Notes under the pieces: generated by a model | The model's database searches: none | Told to the model about the DNA's origin: nothing | The model's input: only the letters and a program-made list of their open reading frames with translations | Assembly (NCBI GenBank): GCA_045540055.1 | Contig: JAZQGO010000016.1 | Location: 1 to 32,346, forward strand | DNA: 32,346 nt | Source: SIG565 sp045540055 | Lineage (GTDB): Bacteria; Bacillota; Clostridia; Oscillospirales; Acutalibacteraceae | Reading direction: 5' to 3' | Part shown: positions 23,450 to 32,185 of the stretch, piece after piece | How positions within the stretch are numbered: the first letter of the stretch is position 1 | Layout: the number at the start of each line of letters is the position of its first letter | Made by a program: the position numbers and the translations under genes

Positions 23450-25432
23450 ATGGCAAAGAAGAATGCTGTATATGATAACGAAAGTATAAAGCAGTTAAAG
23501 GGTCCCGACCAGGTGCGCTTGCGCCCAGGTGTTATTTTCGGCTCTGACGATATTGAGGGCTGTAAGCACTCGGTGTTCGAGATTATATCCAACTCAATTG
23601 ATGAAGCCCGTGAGGGACACGGTAATAAGATTATAGTCACAAAATATACTGATGGCTCTATCGAGGTGCAGGACTTTGGTCGTGGCGCACCCGTAGACTA
23701 TAATAATAAAGAGCAACGCTATAACTGGGAGCTTATTTTCTGTGAACTGTATGCGGGCGGTAAATATAATACCGAGAGTGGCGCTAACTATGAGTACTCT
23801 ATCGGTCTTAATGGCCTCGGACTTTGTGCTACACAGTTCGCCAGCGAATATATGGATGTTGAGATTAAGCGTGACGGCTATAAATACAATCTTCATTTTG
23901 AAAAGGGCTATAATATAGGCGACCTTAAGAAAGAGGAATATTCGGGTCGTGATACAGGCACCAAAATTCGTTGGAAGCCCGATATAAAGGTTTTCACCGA
24001 AATTGATATCCCTGCGGCAGATTTGTTTGATACACTTCGCCGTCAGGCTATAGTCAACAAAGGGCTTTTATTTGTTTTTCGTGAACAGCAGGGCGCAAGA
24101 TTTGTTCAGACCGAGTTTGTTTATAAAGACGGTATAGTTGAATACCTTGAAGAAACAGTAGGCGAGCAGAAGCTTACAAGCATTCAGTTCCGCTCTGGTG
24201 AAAGAAGAGGTCGTGACCGTGAGGACCGCCCCGAATATACAGTTAAATTAAACCTTGCCTTTTGTTTCTCGAACAATCATAGATTACTTGAATATTATCA
24301 CAACTCAAGCTGGCTTGAAAACGGCGGCGCACCCGATAAGGCAGTACGCAGTGCGTTTGTGGCACAGATTGACAGTTATATAAAGCAGACAAATAAGTAT
24401 AAGAATAAGGAAAGCAGAATAACCTTCTCTGATGTTCAGGAGAGTCTCGCGATAGTTACAAACTGTTTTTCAACCATAGCATCGTATGAAAATCAGACAA
24501 AAAAATCAGTAACCAATAAATTCATTTATGAAGCTATGAATGAGTTTATTCGTCAGCAGCTTGAAATTTACTTTATCGAAAACAAGGCCGAGGCTGATAA
24601 AATCGCCGAGCAGGTGCTTATTAACAAGCGCTCTCGTGAGAGAAGCGAAAAGGAACGACTGAATATCAAGAAAACTTTGCAGTCTTCGGGCAGTATGGTT
24701 GACCGTGTTCAGAAGTTTGTTGACTGCCGAACAAAAGATATAAGCGAACGCGAAATATTTATCGTTGAGGGTGATTCGGCTTTAGGCTCGTGTAAATTGG
24801 CGCGTGACCCTGATTTTCAGGCGATTATGCCTGTGCGGGGTAAAATACTTAACTGCTTAAAGGCAGATTATGATAAGGTGTTTAAGAGCGAAATTATTAC
24901 CGACCTTATAAAAGTGCTCGGTTGCGGTGTTGAGGTTAAATCAAAGGCAAATAAGAACTTATCAACCTTTAATCTTGATGACCTCAGGTGGAACAAGGTA
25001 ATTATCTGTACCGATGCCGACGTCGACGGCTTCCAGATAAGAACACTAATTCTCACAATGATTTACCGCGTTATGCCAACACTTATAAACGAGGGTAAGG
25101 TTTATATTGCCGAAACCCCTCTTTACGAGATAAACACCAAAGAAATGACCTATTTCGCATATGATGAAACCGAGAAGAATGAGATTCTCACAAAAATAGG
25201 TGATAAGAAATACACCATTCAGCGTTCAAAGGGACTTGGTGAAAACCAGCCTGATATGATGAACCTTACAACTATGAATCCCGCAACCCGCCGTCTTATC
25301 AAGGTTATGCCTGATGATGCGCTTCGCACAAGCGAGATGTTTGATTTACTGCTTGGTGATAACCTGCAGGGCAGAAAAGATTTCATTGCCGAGAACGGAC
25401 ATATGTATTTAGATGAGGCTGACTTAAGCTAA
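23450..25432 (+). CDS. Type IIA topoisomerase ATPase/Toprim subunit (ParE/GyrB-like, divergent)
   Basis: This 660-residue GyrB/ParE homologue has a GHKL ATPase with Asn48 (ISNSIDEA) and Asp75 (DFGRGAPVD), a transducer domain, and a Toprim domain with EGDSA at 440-444 and DADVDG at 522-527. The short length, without the E. coli GyrB insertion, is as in Gram-positive enzymes. Motifs deviate from the usual consensus, for example GLNGLGLCATQFAS where GLHGVG is normal, EGDSALGS for EGDSAGGS, and QRSKGLGE for QRYKGLGE. It therefore belongs to a divergent branch rather than standard GyrB. It pairs with the following ParC-like gene 34 nt downstream. Role inferred: chromosome decatenation (topoisomerase IV-like). 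Confidence 0.9.
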   Translation: MAKKNAVYDNESIKQLKGPDQVRLRPGVIFGSDDIEGCKHSVFEIISNSIDEAREGHGNKIIVTKYTDGSIEVQDFGRGAPVDYNNKEQRYNWELIFCELYAGGKYNTESGANYEYSIGLNGLGLCATQFASEYMDVEIKRDGYKYNLHFEKGYNIGDLKKEEYSGRDTGTKIRWKPDIKVFTEIDIPAADLFDTLRRQAIVNKGLLFVFREQQGARFVQTEFVYKDGIVEYLEETVGEQKLTSIQFRSGERRGRDREDRPEYTVKLNLAFCFSNNHRLLEYYHNSSWLENGGAPDKAVRSAFVAQIDSYIKQTNKYKNKESRITFSDVQESLAIVTNCFSTIASYENQTKKSVTNKFIYEAMNEFIRQQLEIYFIENKAEADKIAEQVLINKRSRERSEKERLNIKKTLQSSGSMVDRVQKFVDCRTKDISEREIFIVEGDSALGSCKLARDPDFQAIMPVRGKILNCLKADYDKVFKSEIITDLIKVLGCGVEVKSKANKNLSTFNLDDLRWNKVIICTDADVDGFQIRTLILTMIYRVMPTLINEGKVYIAETPLYEINTKEMTYFAYDETEKNEILTKIGDKKYTIQRSKGLGENQPDMMNLTTMNPATRRLIKVMPDDALRTSEMFDLLLGDNLQGRKDFIAENGHMYLDEADLS

Positions 25433-25466
25433 GGCATAAGATTATTAAATTATAGGAGAGTAAATA

Positions 25467-27701
25467 ATGGCTCCACGCAAGAAAAAAGAAGTAAAGAAAA
25501 TAGAACCTAAAACCGACAACACCTATATAGCAGGTGCAGGGCTTACGGTTGAACAACCTATAGTAACTACGCTCAAGACCAACTATATGCCGTATGCGAT
25601 GAGTGTTATTGTGTCTCGTGCGATACCTGAAATTGACGGTTTTAAGCCGTCACACCGTAAACTGCTTTATACGATGTATCTGATGGGATTGCTGAACGGT
25701 AACACCATTAAATCGGCTAATATAGTCGGACGTACTATGCAGCTGAATCCCCATGGTGACGCCGCTATCTACGAAACAATGGTGCGACTCAGTGAAGGCT
25801 ATCAGGCACTTTTGCACCCGTATGTAAAATCAAAGGGTTCGTTCGGTAAAGCCTATTCGCGCGATATGGCATACGCCGCCTCCCGTTATACCGAGGCAAA
25901 ATTAGCACCTATAGCGGCAGAGCTTTTTGCCGATATCGATAAGGATACGGTTGATTTCGTTGATAACTATGACGCAACACTTAAAGAGCCAACCCTGTTC
26001 CCCGTAACATTCCCGAGTGTTCTCGTAAACGCTAATACGGGTATTGCGGTCGGTATGGCAAGCTCTATATGTCCTTTTAATCTAAGTGAAGTTTGTCGCA
26101 CCACTATTGAGTATATTAAGGATAATGATATAAATGTTGCCGACACACTTTTGGCGCCCGATTTCCCAATAGGCGGTCAACTGTTATACAATAGGGAAGA
26201 GATAGAAAAGATTTACGAAACAGGTCGCGGCAGCTTTAAGGTGCGCGGTGTGTATTCTTATGATAAATCGGCTAACTGTATTGATATAACAGAGATACCG
26301 CCGACCACTACATCGGAAGCTATAATCGAAAAGGTTATCGAGCTTGTAAAGGCAAAAAAGATAACCGAAATAAATGATATCCGCGATGAAACAGGTTTAA
26401 ATGGTTTAAAAATTACAATTGACCTAAAACGCGGCGTTGATGTCGAAAGATTTATGAAAAAGCTTTTCAAGTCAACACCCTTGCAGGATAGCTTTTCTTG
26501 TAACTTTAATATTCTTATAGCAGGCTCACCGCGTGTTATGGGTATAAAAGAGATTATTAATGAGTGGGTAGCGTTCAGATTTGAATGTGTGCGCCGTCGG
26601 GTATTCTTCCAGCTCACAAAGGCTAAGGAAAGACTGCATCTCTTAAAGGGCCTTGAAAAAATACTTCTCGATATTGATAAGGCAATTAAAATTGTCCGCG
26701 AGACCGCTGAAGAAAAAGAGGTTGTGCCCAACCTTATGATTGGCTTCGGTATTGACGAAATTCAGGCTGAATATGTGGCTGAAATTAAACTTCGTCATTT
26801 AAACCGCGAGTATATTTTGAAGAGACTCTCTGACATTGAAAATCTCGAAAAAAGCGTTGCCGAGATGGAGGATATCGTAAAATCAAGAAACAAGGTTTTA
26901 CGCATAATTATCAAGGAACTTGAAGAGGTTATCAAAAAGTACGGTCAGGATAGAAAGACTGCAATACTCACAGATGTGACCGATAATGACGCAAACGAGC
27001 CCGAGGTTGTTGACGACTCGCCCGTAACGCTCTTCTTTACACGTGACGGTTACTTTAAAAAGATAACCCCGCAGTCCCTTAGAATGAGTGGTGAGCAGAA
27101 GTTAAAAGAGGGCGACGAAATATCACAGATTATTGAGTCGACCAATGCTCACGAATTATTATTCTTTACCAATAAACAACAGGTTTATAAGGCGAAGGTT
27201 TCCGATTTCCCTGACGGTAAGGCGAGCTTGCTCGGCGAATATGTCGCAGGTAAGCTAGGCTTTGATGAGGCAGAGAATGCTGTGTTTATGGTTGCTACTG
27301 CCGACTATAAGGGCAATGTTTTGTTTGTCTTCGATAATGGACGAATCGCCAATGTAGCGCTCAGCGCATACGCAACCAAGACAAACCGTAAAAAGCTGAT
27401 AGGTGCCTATACAGATAAGCACACTCTGCATACAATTATTTACACCCAAAGCGAAGATGATATTTTATTAACATCCACCAACGGTCGTATGCTGCTTGTT
27501 AATTCTGCATCACTTCAGACAAAATCAACTAGGGACAACGGCGGTGTTGCTGTTATGACGCAGAAAAAGGGTCAGCGTATCTTCACTGCAGAAATTTATA
27601 AAGAGGGCAGTCTTGAAAATGCCCACCGCTACCGCACACGTAATTTACCTGCGGCAGGTAGCTTTAAGGCGACGCCTAAGGCTGAGCAATTAACTATATA
27701 A
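25467..27701 (+). CDS. Type IIA topoisomerase cleavage subunit (ParC/GyrA-like, divergent)
   Basis: This 744-residue GyrA/ParC homologue has the catalytic Tyr141 preceded by Arg140 (AASRYTEAKL), the PHGDAAIYE helix, GIAVGMASSICPFNL, a coiled-coil arm and a short, weakly conserved C-terminal pinwheel (FFTRDGYFKK, LFVFDNGRIANV repeats). A Lys-rich N-terminal tail precedes the core. At the quinolone-contact positions Ala99 replaces the usual Ser and Glu103 matches ParC-type Glu. The EPTLFPVTFP segment departs from the common EPxVLPARFP. I call it topoisomerase IV-like because of the degenerate tail and the pairing. Whether gyrase genes occur elsewhere is unknown. The ATG follows AGGAG. Confidence 0.9.
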   Translation: MAPRKKKEVKKIEPKTDNTYIAGAGLTVEQPIVTTLKTNYMPYAMSVIVSRAIPEIDGFKPSHRKLLYTMYLMGLLNGNTIKSANIVGRTMQLNPHGDAAIYETMVRLSEGYQALLHPYVKSKGSFGKAYSRDMAYAASRYTEAKLAPIAAELFADIDKDTVDFVDNYDATLKEPTLFPVTFPSVLVNANTGIAVGMASSICPFNLSEVCRTTIEYIKDNDINVADTLLAPDFPIGGQLLYNREEIEKIYETGRGSFKVRGVYSYDKSANCIDITEIPPTTTSEAIIEKVIELVKAKKITEINDIRDETGLNGLKITIDLKRGVDVERFMKKLFKSTPLQDSFSCNFNILIAGSPRVMGIKEIINEWVAFRFECVRRRVFFQLTKAKERLHLLKGLEKILLDIDKAIKIVRETAEEKEVVPNLMIGFGIDEIQAEYVAEIKLRHLNREYILKRLSDIENLEKSVAEMEDIVKSRNKVLRIIIKELEEVIKKYGQDRKTAILTDVTDNDANEPEVVDDSPVTLFFTRDGYFKKITPQSLRMSGEQKLKEGDEISQIIESTNAHELLFFTNKQQVYKAKVSDFPDGKASLLGEYVAGKLGFDEAENAVFMVATADYKGNVLFVFDNGRIANVALSAYATKTNRKKLIGAYTDKHTLHTIIYTQSEDDILLTSTNGRMLLVNSASLQTKSTRDNGGVAVMTQKKGQRIFTAEIYKEGSLENAHRYRTRNLPAAGSFKATPKAEQLTI

Positions 27702-27707
27702 AAAGAA

Positions 27708-27729
27708 CCGCTCCGATATTTCGGAGCGG
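27708..27729 (+). terminator. Hairpin after the parC-like gene, weak as a forward terminator
   Basis: A 9-bp perfect stem (CCGCTCCGA and complement) with a 4-nt loop begins 7 nt after the stop. On the plus strand the exit is CTGTCAGC rather than Ts, so intrinsic termination would be poor. The T tract is on the minus-strand side instead. It may be a 3'-end stabilising or factor-dependent signal. Confidence 0.5.
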
Positions 27730-27757
27730 CTGTCAGCAAAAAAATGAAGGCAAACGC

Positions 27758-27787
27758 TTAACATTCAAATTGGCTGACAAGTATAAT
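27758..27787 (+). promoter_or_regulatory. Possible distal promoter of valS
   Basis: TTAACA (27758-27763) and TATAAT (27782-27787) are spaced 18 bp. The spacer contains one arm (GCTGACA) of an inverted repeat whose other arm is at 27731-27737. Confidence 0.4.
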
Positions 27788-27822
27788 ATAACTCAAAAAC
27801 CGAAGTTTATTATAGGAATTAT

Positions 27823-27849
27823 TTGACAAAGACGAATGATTGCTATAAT
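27823..27849 (+). promoter_or_regulatory. Sigma-A promoter of valS
   Basis: Consensus TTGACA (27823-27828) and consensus TATAAT (27844-27849) with TG one base before the -10. The spacer is only 15 bp, partly offset by the extended -10. The leader would be about 30 nt, leaving no room for a T-box. Confidence 0.6.
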
Positions 27850-27884
27850 ATAGTTAAGATAAAAACTTTTTGGAGGAACCGACT

Positions 27885-30515
27885 GTGGCAAAAGAACTTG
27901 CGAAGGTATACGATTCGCGTGAGGTTGAAGACCGTATATATAAAACCTGGCTTGACGGCAGGTATTTTCATGCCCGATGTGAGCAGGGAAAGGAAACATA
28001 CACAATAGTAATCCCGCCACCCAATATTACGGGTCAGCTTCATATGGGACATGCTCTTGATAACACCCTGCAGGATATACTTATACGCTTTAAGCGTATG
28101 CAGGGCTTTGATACGCTATGGTTGCCTGGTACCGACCATGCGTCTATCGCAACAGAGGCAAAGATTGTTGAGGCTATGCGCAAAGAGGGTATAACCAAGG
28201 ACGATGTCGGCCGTGACGGCTTTTTAGAGCGTGCTTGGAAGTGGAAGGAACAATACGGCGGCAGAATTATTGAACAGCTTAAAAAGATGGGCTCTTCATG
28301 TGACTGGGAGCGTGAGCGATTTACACTTGACGAAGGTTGTAGTGATGCCGTTAAGGAAGTATTTATTGGTCTTTATGAAAAGGGACTTATATATCGTGGC
28401 GAGCGCATTATTAACTGGTGTCCTCATTGCCTTACCTCAATTTCAGATGCTGAGGTTGAGTATGAAGAGCAGGCAGGTCATTTCTGGCATCTGCGATATC
28501 CGCTTGTTGACGGTAGCGGTTATTTAGAGCTTGCAACAACCCGTCCCGAAACACTGCTCGGCGATACTGCTGTTGCAGTAAATCCGAGTGATGAGCGATA
28601 TACGCATCTTGTCGGCAAAATGCTCGATTTACCCCTTGTGCACCGTCAGATACCGATAGTTGCCGATGACTATGTTGAAACCGATTTCGGTACAGGTGTT
28701 GTTAAAATTACACCTGCTCATGACCCCAATGACTTTGAGGTGGGTCTGCGTCATAAATTACCGATTATCAATGTAATGACCGATGACGCTAAAATTACAG
28801 ATGATTATCCTAAATATGCAGGTATGGACAGATATGCCGCAAGAAAGGCAATAGTTGCCGACCTCGAAGTGGAGGGCGCTCTTGTTAAAATAGAGGATTA
28901 CAGCCATAATGTAGGCACTTGCTATCGCTGTGGTACTACCGTTGAGCCGAGGGTATCAAAGCAGTGGTTTGTTAAAATGAAGCCGCTCGCTACCCCTGCG
29001 ATAGACGCCGTTAGAAACGGTGAGACAAAGTTTGTTCCTCAGCGTTTTGAGAAGGTGTATTTCCATTGGCTTGAAAACATCCGTGACTGGTGCATTTCAC
29101 GTCAGCTTTGGTGGGGTCACCGCATTCCTGCGTGGTACTGTGCCGATTGCGGCGAAATAACTGTATCCAAGGACGAGCCGTCGGCTTGTAAGCATTGCGG
29201 CAGTACCAATATCACACAGGACCCCGATACACTTGATACATGGTTTTCTTCGGCTCTGTGGCCGTTTTCGACTCTCGGTTGGCCGAATGAAACCGAAGAC
29301 TTTAAGCATTATTATCCGACCAATACTTTGGTAACGGGTTATGATATTATTCCGTTCTGGGTAATGCGTATGATGTTCTCAGGAATTGAGCAGACGGGTG
29401 AAGTACCCTTCAATACCGTTTTAATTCACGGCCTCGTCCGCGACTCTCAAGGCAGAAAGATGTCAAAGTCACTCGGTAACGGTGTTGATCCGCTTGAAGT
29501 TATTGAGCAGTACGGTGCCGATGCTTTGCGCTTTACTCTGGCTACTGGTAACAGTCCCGGTAACGATATGCGCTACATCCCTGAGCGTGTTGAGGCAAGC
29601 CGTAACTTTGCTAATAAGCTTTGGAATGCCGCACGCTTCGTACTTATGAATTTAAAGTCGGATGAGATACTGCCACTGCCAAATGAACCCGTGTTAGAGG
29701 ATAAGTGGATACTTTCTAAATACAACAGTCTTGTTCGTGAGGTTACCGATAATCTTGAAAAATTTGAACTCGGCCTTGCCGTTCAGAAACTGTATGATTT
29801 TATTTGGGATGTTTACTGCGACTGGTATATAGAGATTGCAAAGGCGCGTCTGAACGGTATTGACGAAGCTTCGGCAAACAACGCAAGAGCCGTGCTCACT
29901 TTCGTTCTTGACGGTATACTTAAATTACTACATCCATTTATGCCGTTTATTACCGAAGAAATCTGGCAGTCAATACCGCACGACGGCGAGTCTATTATGG
30001 TAGCCGCTTGGCCCAAGTATCACGCCGAATTTGATTTCGTTAAAGAAGAAACCGAATTTGAAAAAATAATGGCTGCTATCAAGGCTATACGTAACCGCCG
30101 CGCAGAGATGAATGTTCCACCCTCGCGCAAGGCTAATGTTACCATTGAAACCGATTCAAAGCAAATCTTTATCGACGGTCAGGAGTTTATCTGCCGTTTG
30201 GGTTATGCTACCGCAGTTTCGGTTGTCGATAAGGCCGAGGTGGGTGACGCCATATGTGTCATTACCGATGCTGCCAAAATCTATTTGCCGCTGGCTGAGC
30301 TTGTTGATTTCTCTGCCGAGCTTGAGCGACTGGGTAAGGAACTCAGCAAAGCGCAGGTTGATAAAGAGTTCTTTGAAAAGAAGCTTAATAACCCGGGCTT
30401 CATCGCCAAAGCGCCCGAGCAGTTGGTCGCAACTCAGCGTGAACAGTACGCCAAGGTTCTTGAAAAGATTTCAATGCTCGAAGCGAGTATCGCTGATATA
30501 AAAGCTAAAATGTAA
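27885..30515 (+). CDS. valS: Valyl-tRNA synthetase
   Basis: This class I synthetase charges tRNA-Val and edits threonine. The 876 residues have HMGH at 53-56 (HIGH), the CP1 editing domain with TTRPETLLGDTAV, zinc-like Cys pairs (CYRCG; CADCG/CKHCG), KMSKS at 525-529, an anticodon-binding domain and a C-terminal tRNA-binding coiled coil. I chose the GTG at 27885 because GGAGG lies 8 nt upstream; a TTG at 27870 is in frame but overlaps that site. It is monocistronic, with a strong terminator. No T-box is seen, although T-box control of valS is common in Clostridia. Confidence 0.97.
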   Translation: MAKELAKVYDSREVEDRIYKTWLDGRYFHARCEQGKETYTIVIPPPNITGQLHMGHALDNTLQDILIRFKRMQGFDTLWLPGTDHASIATEAKIVEAMRKEGITKDDVGRDGFLERAWKWKEQYGGRIIEQLKKMGSSCDWERERFTLDEGCSDAVKEVFIGLYEKGLIYRGERIINWCPHCLTSISDAEVEYEEQAGHFWHLRYPLVDGSGYLELATTRPETLLGDTAVAVNPSDERYTHLVGKMLDLPLVHRQIPIVADDYVETDFGTGVVKITPAHDPNDFEVGLRHKLPIINVMTDDAKITDDYPKYAGMDRYAARKAIVADLEVEGALVKIEDYSHNVGTCYRCGTTVEPRVSKQWFVKMKPLATPAIDAVRNGETKFVPQRFEKVYFHWLENIRDWCISRQLWWGHRIPAWYCADCGEITVSKDEPSACKHCGSTNITQDPDTLDTWFSSALWPFSTLGWPNETEDFKHYYPTNTLVTGYDIIPFWVMRMMFSGIEQTGEVPFNTVLIHGLVRDSQGRKMSKSLGNGVDPLEVIEQYGADALRFTLATGNSPGNDMRYIPERVEASRNFANKLWNAARFVLMNLKSDEILPLPNEPVLEDKWILSKYNSLVREVTDNLEKFELGLAVQKLYDFIWDVYCDWYIEIAKARLNGIDEASANNARAVLTFVLDGILKLLHPFMPFITEEIWQSIPHDGESIMVAAWPKYHAEFDFVKEETEFEKIMAAIKAIRNRRAEMNVPPSRKANVTIETDSKQIFIDGQEFICRLGYATAVSVVDKAEVGDAICVITDAAKIYLPLAELVDFSAELERLGKELSKAQVDKEFFEKKLNNPGFIAKAPEQLVATQREQYAKVLEKISMLEASIADIKAKM

Positions 30516-30521
30516 TTTTAT

Positions 30522-30554
30522 GACCGTATATCTCACGATATGCGGTCTTTTTTT
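30522..30554 (+). terminator. Intrinsic terminator after valS
   Basis: GACCGTATATC pairs with GATATGCGGTC (one G-U pair) around TCAC, followed by seven Ts. Confidence 0.93.
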
Positions 30555-30601
30555 ATAAAAATTTAATTTGCCGACTAAAAATGACAAAAATTTTAATGCA
30601 A

Positions 30602-30640
30602 AGCCCCTATACTATATTGGTATAGCGGCTTTTAATTTTT
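30602..30640 (+). promoter_or_regulatory. Inverted repeat with T-rich exit just upstream of spoIIAA
   Basis: AGCC and CTATAC (30602-30612, one base between) pair with GTATAG and GGCT (30620-30630), with a C-C mismatch and a 7-nt loop. TTTAATTTTT and the GGAGGTG ribosome site follow. It could be an attenuator, an operator or the end of an untranslated RNA. I could not identify a convincing sigma-H or sigma-A promoter for the spoIIA operon here. Confidence 0.45.
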
Positions 30641-30653
30641 GGAGGTGAAATAA

Positions 30654-30992
30654 ATGGCTGTAAGAATACAACAAACGGGTGAGGTTATGTCTGCCTATTT
30701 AATAGGTGAGCTTGACCATCATACCGCCAAGGAAATGCGCGAAGAAATTGACAGTGCACTTGATATGAATATGCCTACATTATTGATAATTGATTTTACC
30801 GAGGTGGGCTTTATGGATAGCTCGGGCATAGGACTTGTTATGGGTAGATACCGAAAGCTTAACAAAACAGGCGCCGAGCTTCATATCACAGGCACTTCGC
30901 CGCAAATATATAAGGTTATGAAGCTTGCTGGAATCGAAAGGTTAGCAAGACTTGAAAAGGAGAATAGTAATGAAAATAATAAACGAATTTAA
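30654..30992 (+). CDS. spoIIAA: Anti-sigma F factor antagonist SpoIIAA
   Basis: This 112-residue STAS-domain protein has the phosphorylatable serine in MDSSGIG (residues 56-62). In the family, unphosphorylated SpoIIAA displaces sigma-F from SpoIIAB in the forespore; SpoIIAB phosphorylates it and SpoIIE dephosphorylates it. The ATG follows an ideal GGAGGTG site. The gene overlaps spoIIAB by 23 nt, and the third gene is sigF, the canonical spoIIA order. dacF, which precedes the operon in B. subtilis, is absent. Confidence 0.94.
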   Translation: MAVRIQQTGEVMSAYLIGELDHHTAKEMREEIDSALDMNMPTLLIIDFTEVGFMDSSGIGLVMGRYRKLNKTGAELHITGTSPQIYKVMKLAGIERLARLEKENSNENNKRI

Positions 30993-31419
30993 AATGACTA
31001 TACCGTCTAAATCTGCAAATGAAGCATTTGCCCGCGCGGCAGTCTCGTCTTTTGCAGTTCAGTTAGATCCCACCATTGACGAACTTAGTGATATTAAGAC
31101 CGCCGTAAGTGAGGCTGTGACAAACTGCATCGTTCATGCCTATCGTGAGACCATAGGCAACATATACATAACTGCGCAAATCAGAGATGATTATTCTCTT
31201 TTAATTCGCGTGCGTGATAAGGGCTGCGGAATAGATAACATTGAGCAGGCTATGGAGCCGCTGTTTACAACGGCAGGGGGCGAGCGTGCGGGTCTTGGCT
31301 TTGCCGTTATGCAGAGCTTTATGGATAACCTTAGGGTTAACTCTAAGCTCGGCAAGGGGACAAGCATAACAATGATTAAAAAAATCAGTATGAGAATAGG
31401 TAACAATGCTGTTAAATAA
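30970..31419 (+). CDS. spoIIAB: Anti-sigma F factor SpoIIAB (serine kinase)
   Basis: This 149-residue GHKL-type anti-sigma factor and kinase has an N box in SEAVTNCIVHAY, a G1 box in VRDKGCGI, and a G2 box in AGLGFAVMQSFMD. It binds sigma-F with ATP and phosphorylates SpoIIAA. I chose the ATG at 30970, with AAGGAG 7 nt upstream. A TTG at 30952 is in frame but lies within the ribosome-site region. The gene overlaps spoIIAA and sigF, indicating tight translational coupling and stoichiometry. Confidence 0.95.
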   Translation: MKIINEFKMTIPSKSANEAFARAAVSSFAVQLDPTIDELSDIKTAVSEAVTNCIVHAYRETIGNIYITAQIRDDYSLLIRVRDKGCGIDNIEQAMEPLFTTAGGERAGLGFAVMQSFMDNLRVNSKLGKGTSITMIKKISMRIGNNAVK

Positions 31420-32065
31420 AGAAGAAGAGTTTATTAAAGAGAATTTAGGCCTTGTGCACTCCTGCTGTCGCCGCTTTACAGGCAGAAATATCGAATATGA
31501 TGATTTGTTTCAGGCGGGCTGTGTGGGACTTCTCAAGGCGTCGCGCGATTTTGATGAGTCGCGCGGCTTTATGTTCTCAACCTATGCCGTACCTGTCATA
31601 CTCGGTGAAATTAAAAGACTGTTTCGTGACGGCGGTGCCATTAAGGTCTCCCGATCGCTTAAAGAGCTTTCCCTAAAGGTCGCAAGGGTGAGCGAAAGGT
31701 TTGAAAAAGAGCATTGCCGTGCTGCAACGGTAGGTGAGCTTGCCGATATACTGGGTGTCACAAGTGACGACATCAGTGAGGCGATAAGCGTATCAGTTCC
31801 GCCAACCTCTTTAACATATTGCGATGAAGATGGTATAAAAGAGATGGATTTGCCTACAATAAATGAAGAGGAAAATATATACAATCGTTTGGATGTGTCA
31901 AAAGCACTTGAAGATTTGGCGGCAGACGACAGAAAAATTATATTTTTCAGATACTTCAGCGGATATACTCAAAGCAAGGTTGCAAGTATTTTAGGTATGA
32001 CTCAGGTGCAGGTTTCGCGCAGAGAAAAGAAACTTATAGAAATGATGCGCAAAAAACTTCAATAA
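31406..32065 (+). CDS. sigF: RNA polymerase sporulation sigma factor SigF
   Basis: This 219-residue sigma-70 family factor is the first forespore-specific sigma. Region 2 includes YDDLFQAGCVGLLKA and GFMFSTYAVPVILGEIKR, region 3 carries TVGELADILGVTSDDI, and region 4 has the helix-turn-helix SQSKVASILGMTQVQVSRREKK-like segment (here TQSKVASILGM then TQVQVSRRE). The ATG overlaps spoIIAB by 14 nt, with AGG upstream. Its position after spoIIAA-spoIIAB makes SigF more likely than SigG. No terminator is recognisable before the rRNA promoter downstream. Confidence 0.94.
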   Translation: MLLNKEEEFIKENLGLVHSCCRRFTGRNIEYDDLFQAGCVGLLKASRDFDESRGFMFSTYAVPVILGEIKRLFRDGGAIKVSRSLKELSLKVARVSERFEKEHCRAATVGELADILGVTSDDISEAISVSVPPTSLTYCDEDGIKEMDLPTINEEENIYNRLDVSKALEDLAADDRKIIFFRYFSGYTQSKVASILGMTQVQVSRREKKLIEMMRKKLQ

Positions 32066-32150
32066 TTATCACAAAAAATGTGCAAAATTATCACTAAAAA
32101 TTCACACCGCAAAAACTTGCAAAAAAGTTTGAAAAAACTTAAAAAATTGC
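32066..32150. other. AT-rich spacer with direct repeats between sigF and the rRNA promoter
   Basis: ATTATCAC occurs at 32065-32072 and 32087-32094 in direct orientation 22 bp apart. Further A-tracts (for example 32120-32148) sit immediately upstream of the -35 and look like an UP element. No convincing terminator hairpin is seen. Confidence 0.5.
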
Positions 32151-32179
32151 TTGACAAAGGGTTTGCGTTGTGGTATTAT
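32151..32179 (+). promoter_or_regulatory. Strong rRNA operon promoter
   Basis: Consensus TTGACA (32151-32156) and TATTAT (32174-32179) are spaced 17 bp, with TG one base before the -10 and an A-tract-rich upstream region. The features fit an rRNA promoter. Confidence 0.8.
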
Positions 32180-32185
32180 ATTCTG

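Noticed and set aside
26258..26731. 157-residue antisense frame within the parC-like gene
   Set aside because: Shadow of a conserved gene, with no ribosome site and no recognisable motif.
27870..27884. TTG start for valS five codons upstream
   Set aside because: It overlaps the GGAGG ribosome site that serves the GTG at 27885.
30555..30653. Sigma-H promoter and 0A box ahead of spoIIAA
   Set aside because: Only a partial 0A-like TGACAAA is present, and no AGGA/GAAT sigma-H pair with proper spacing could be found.
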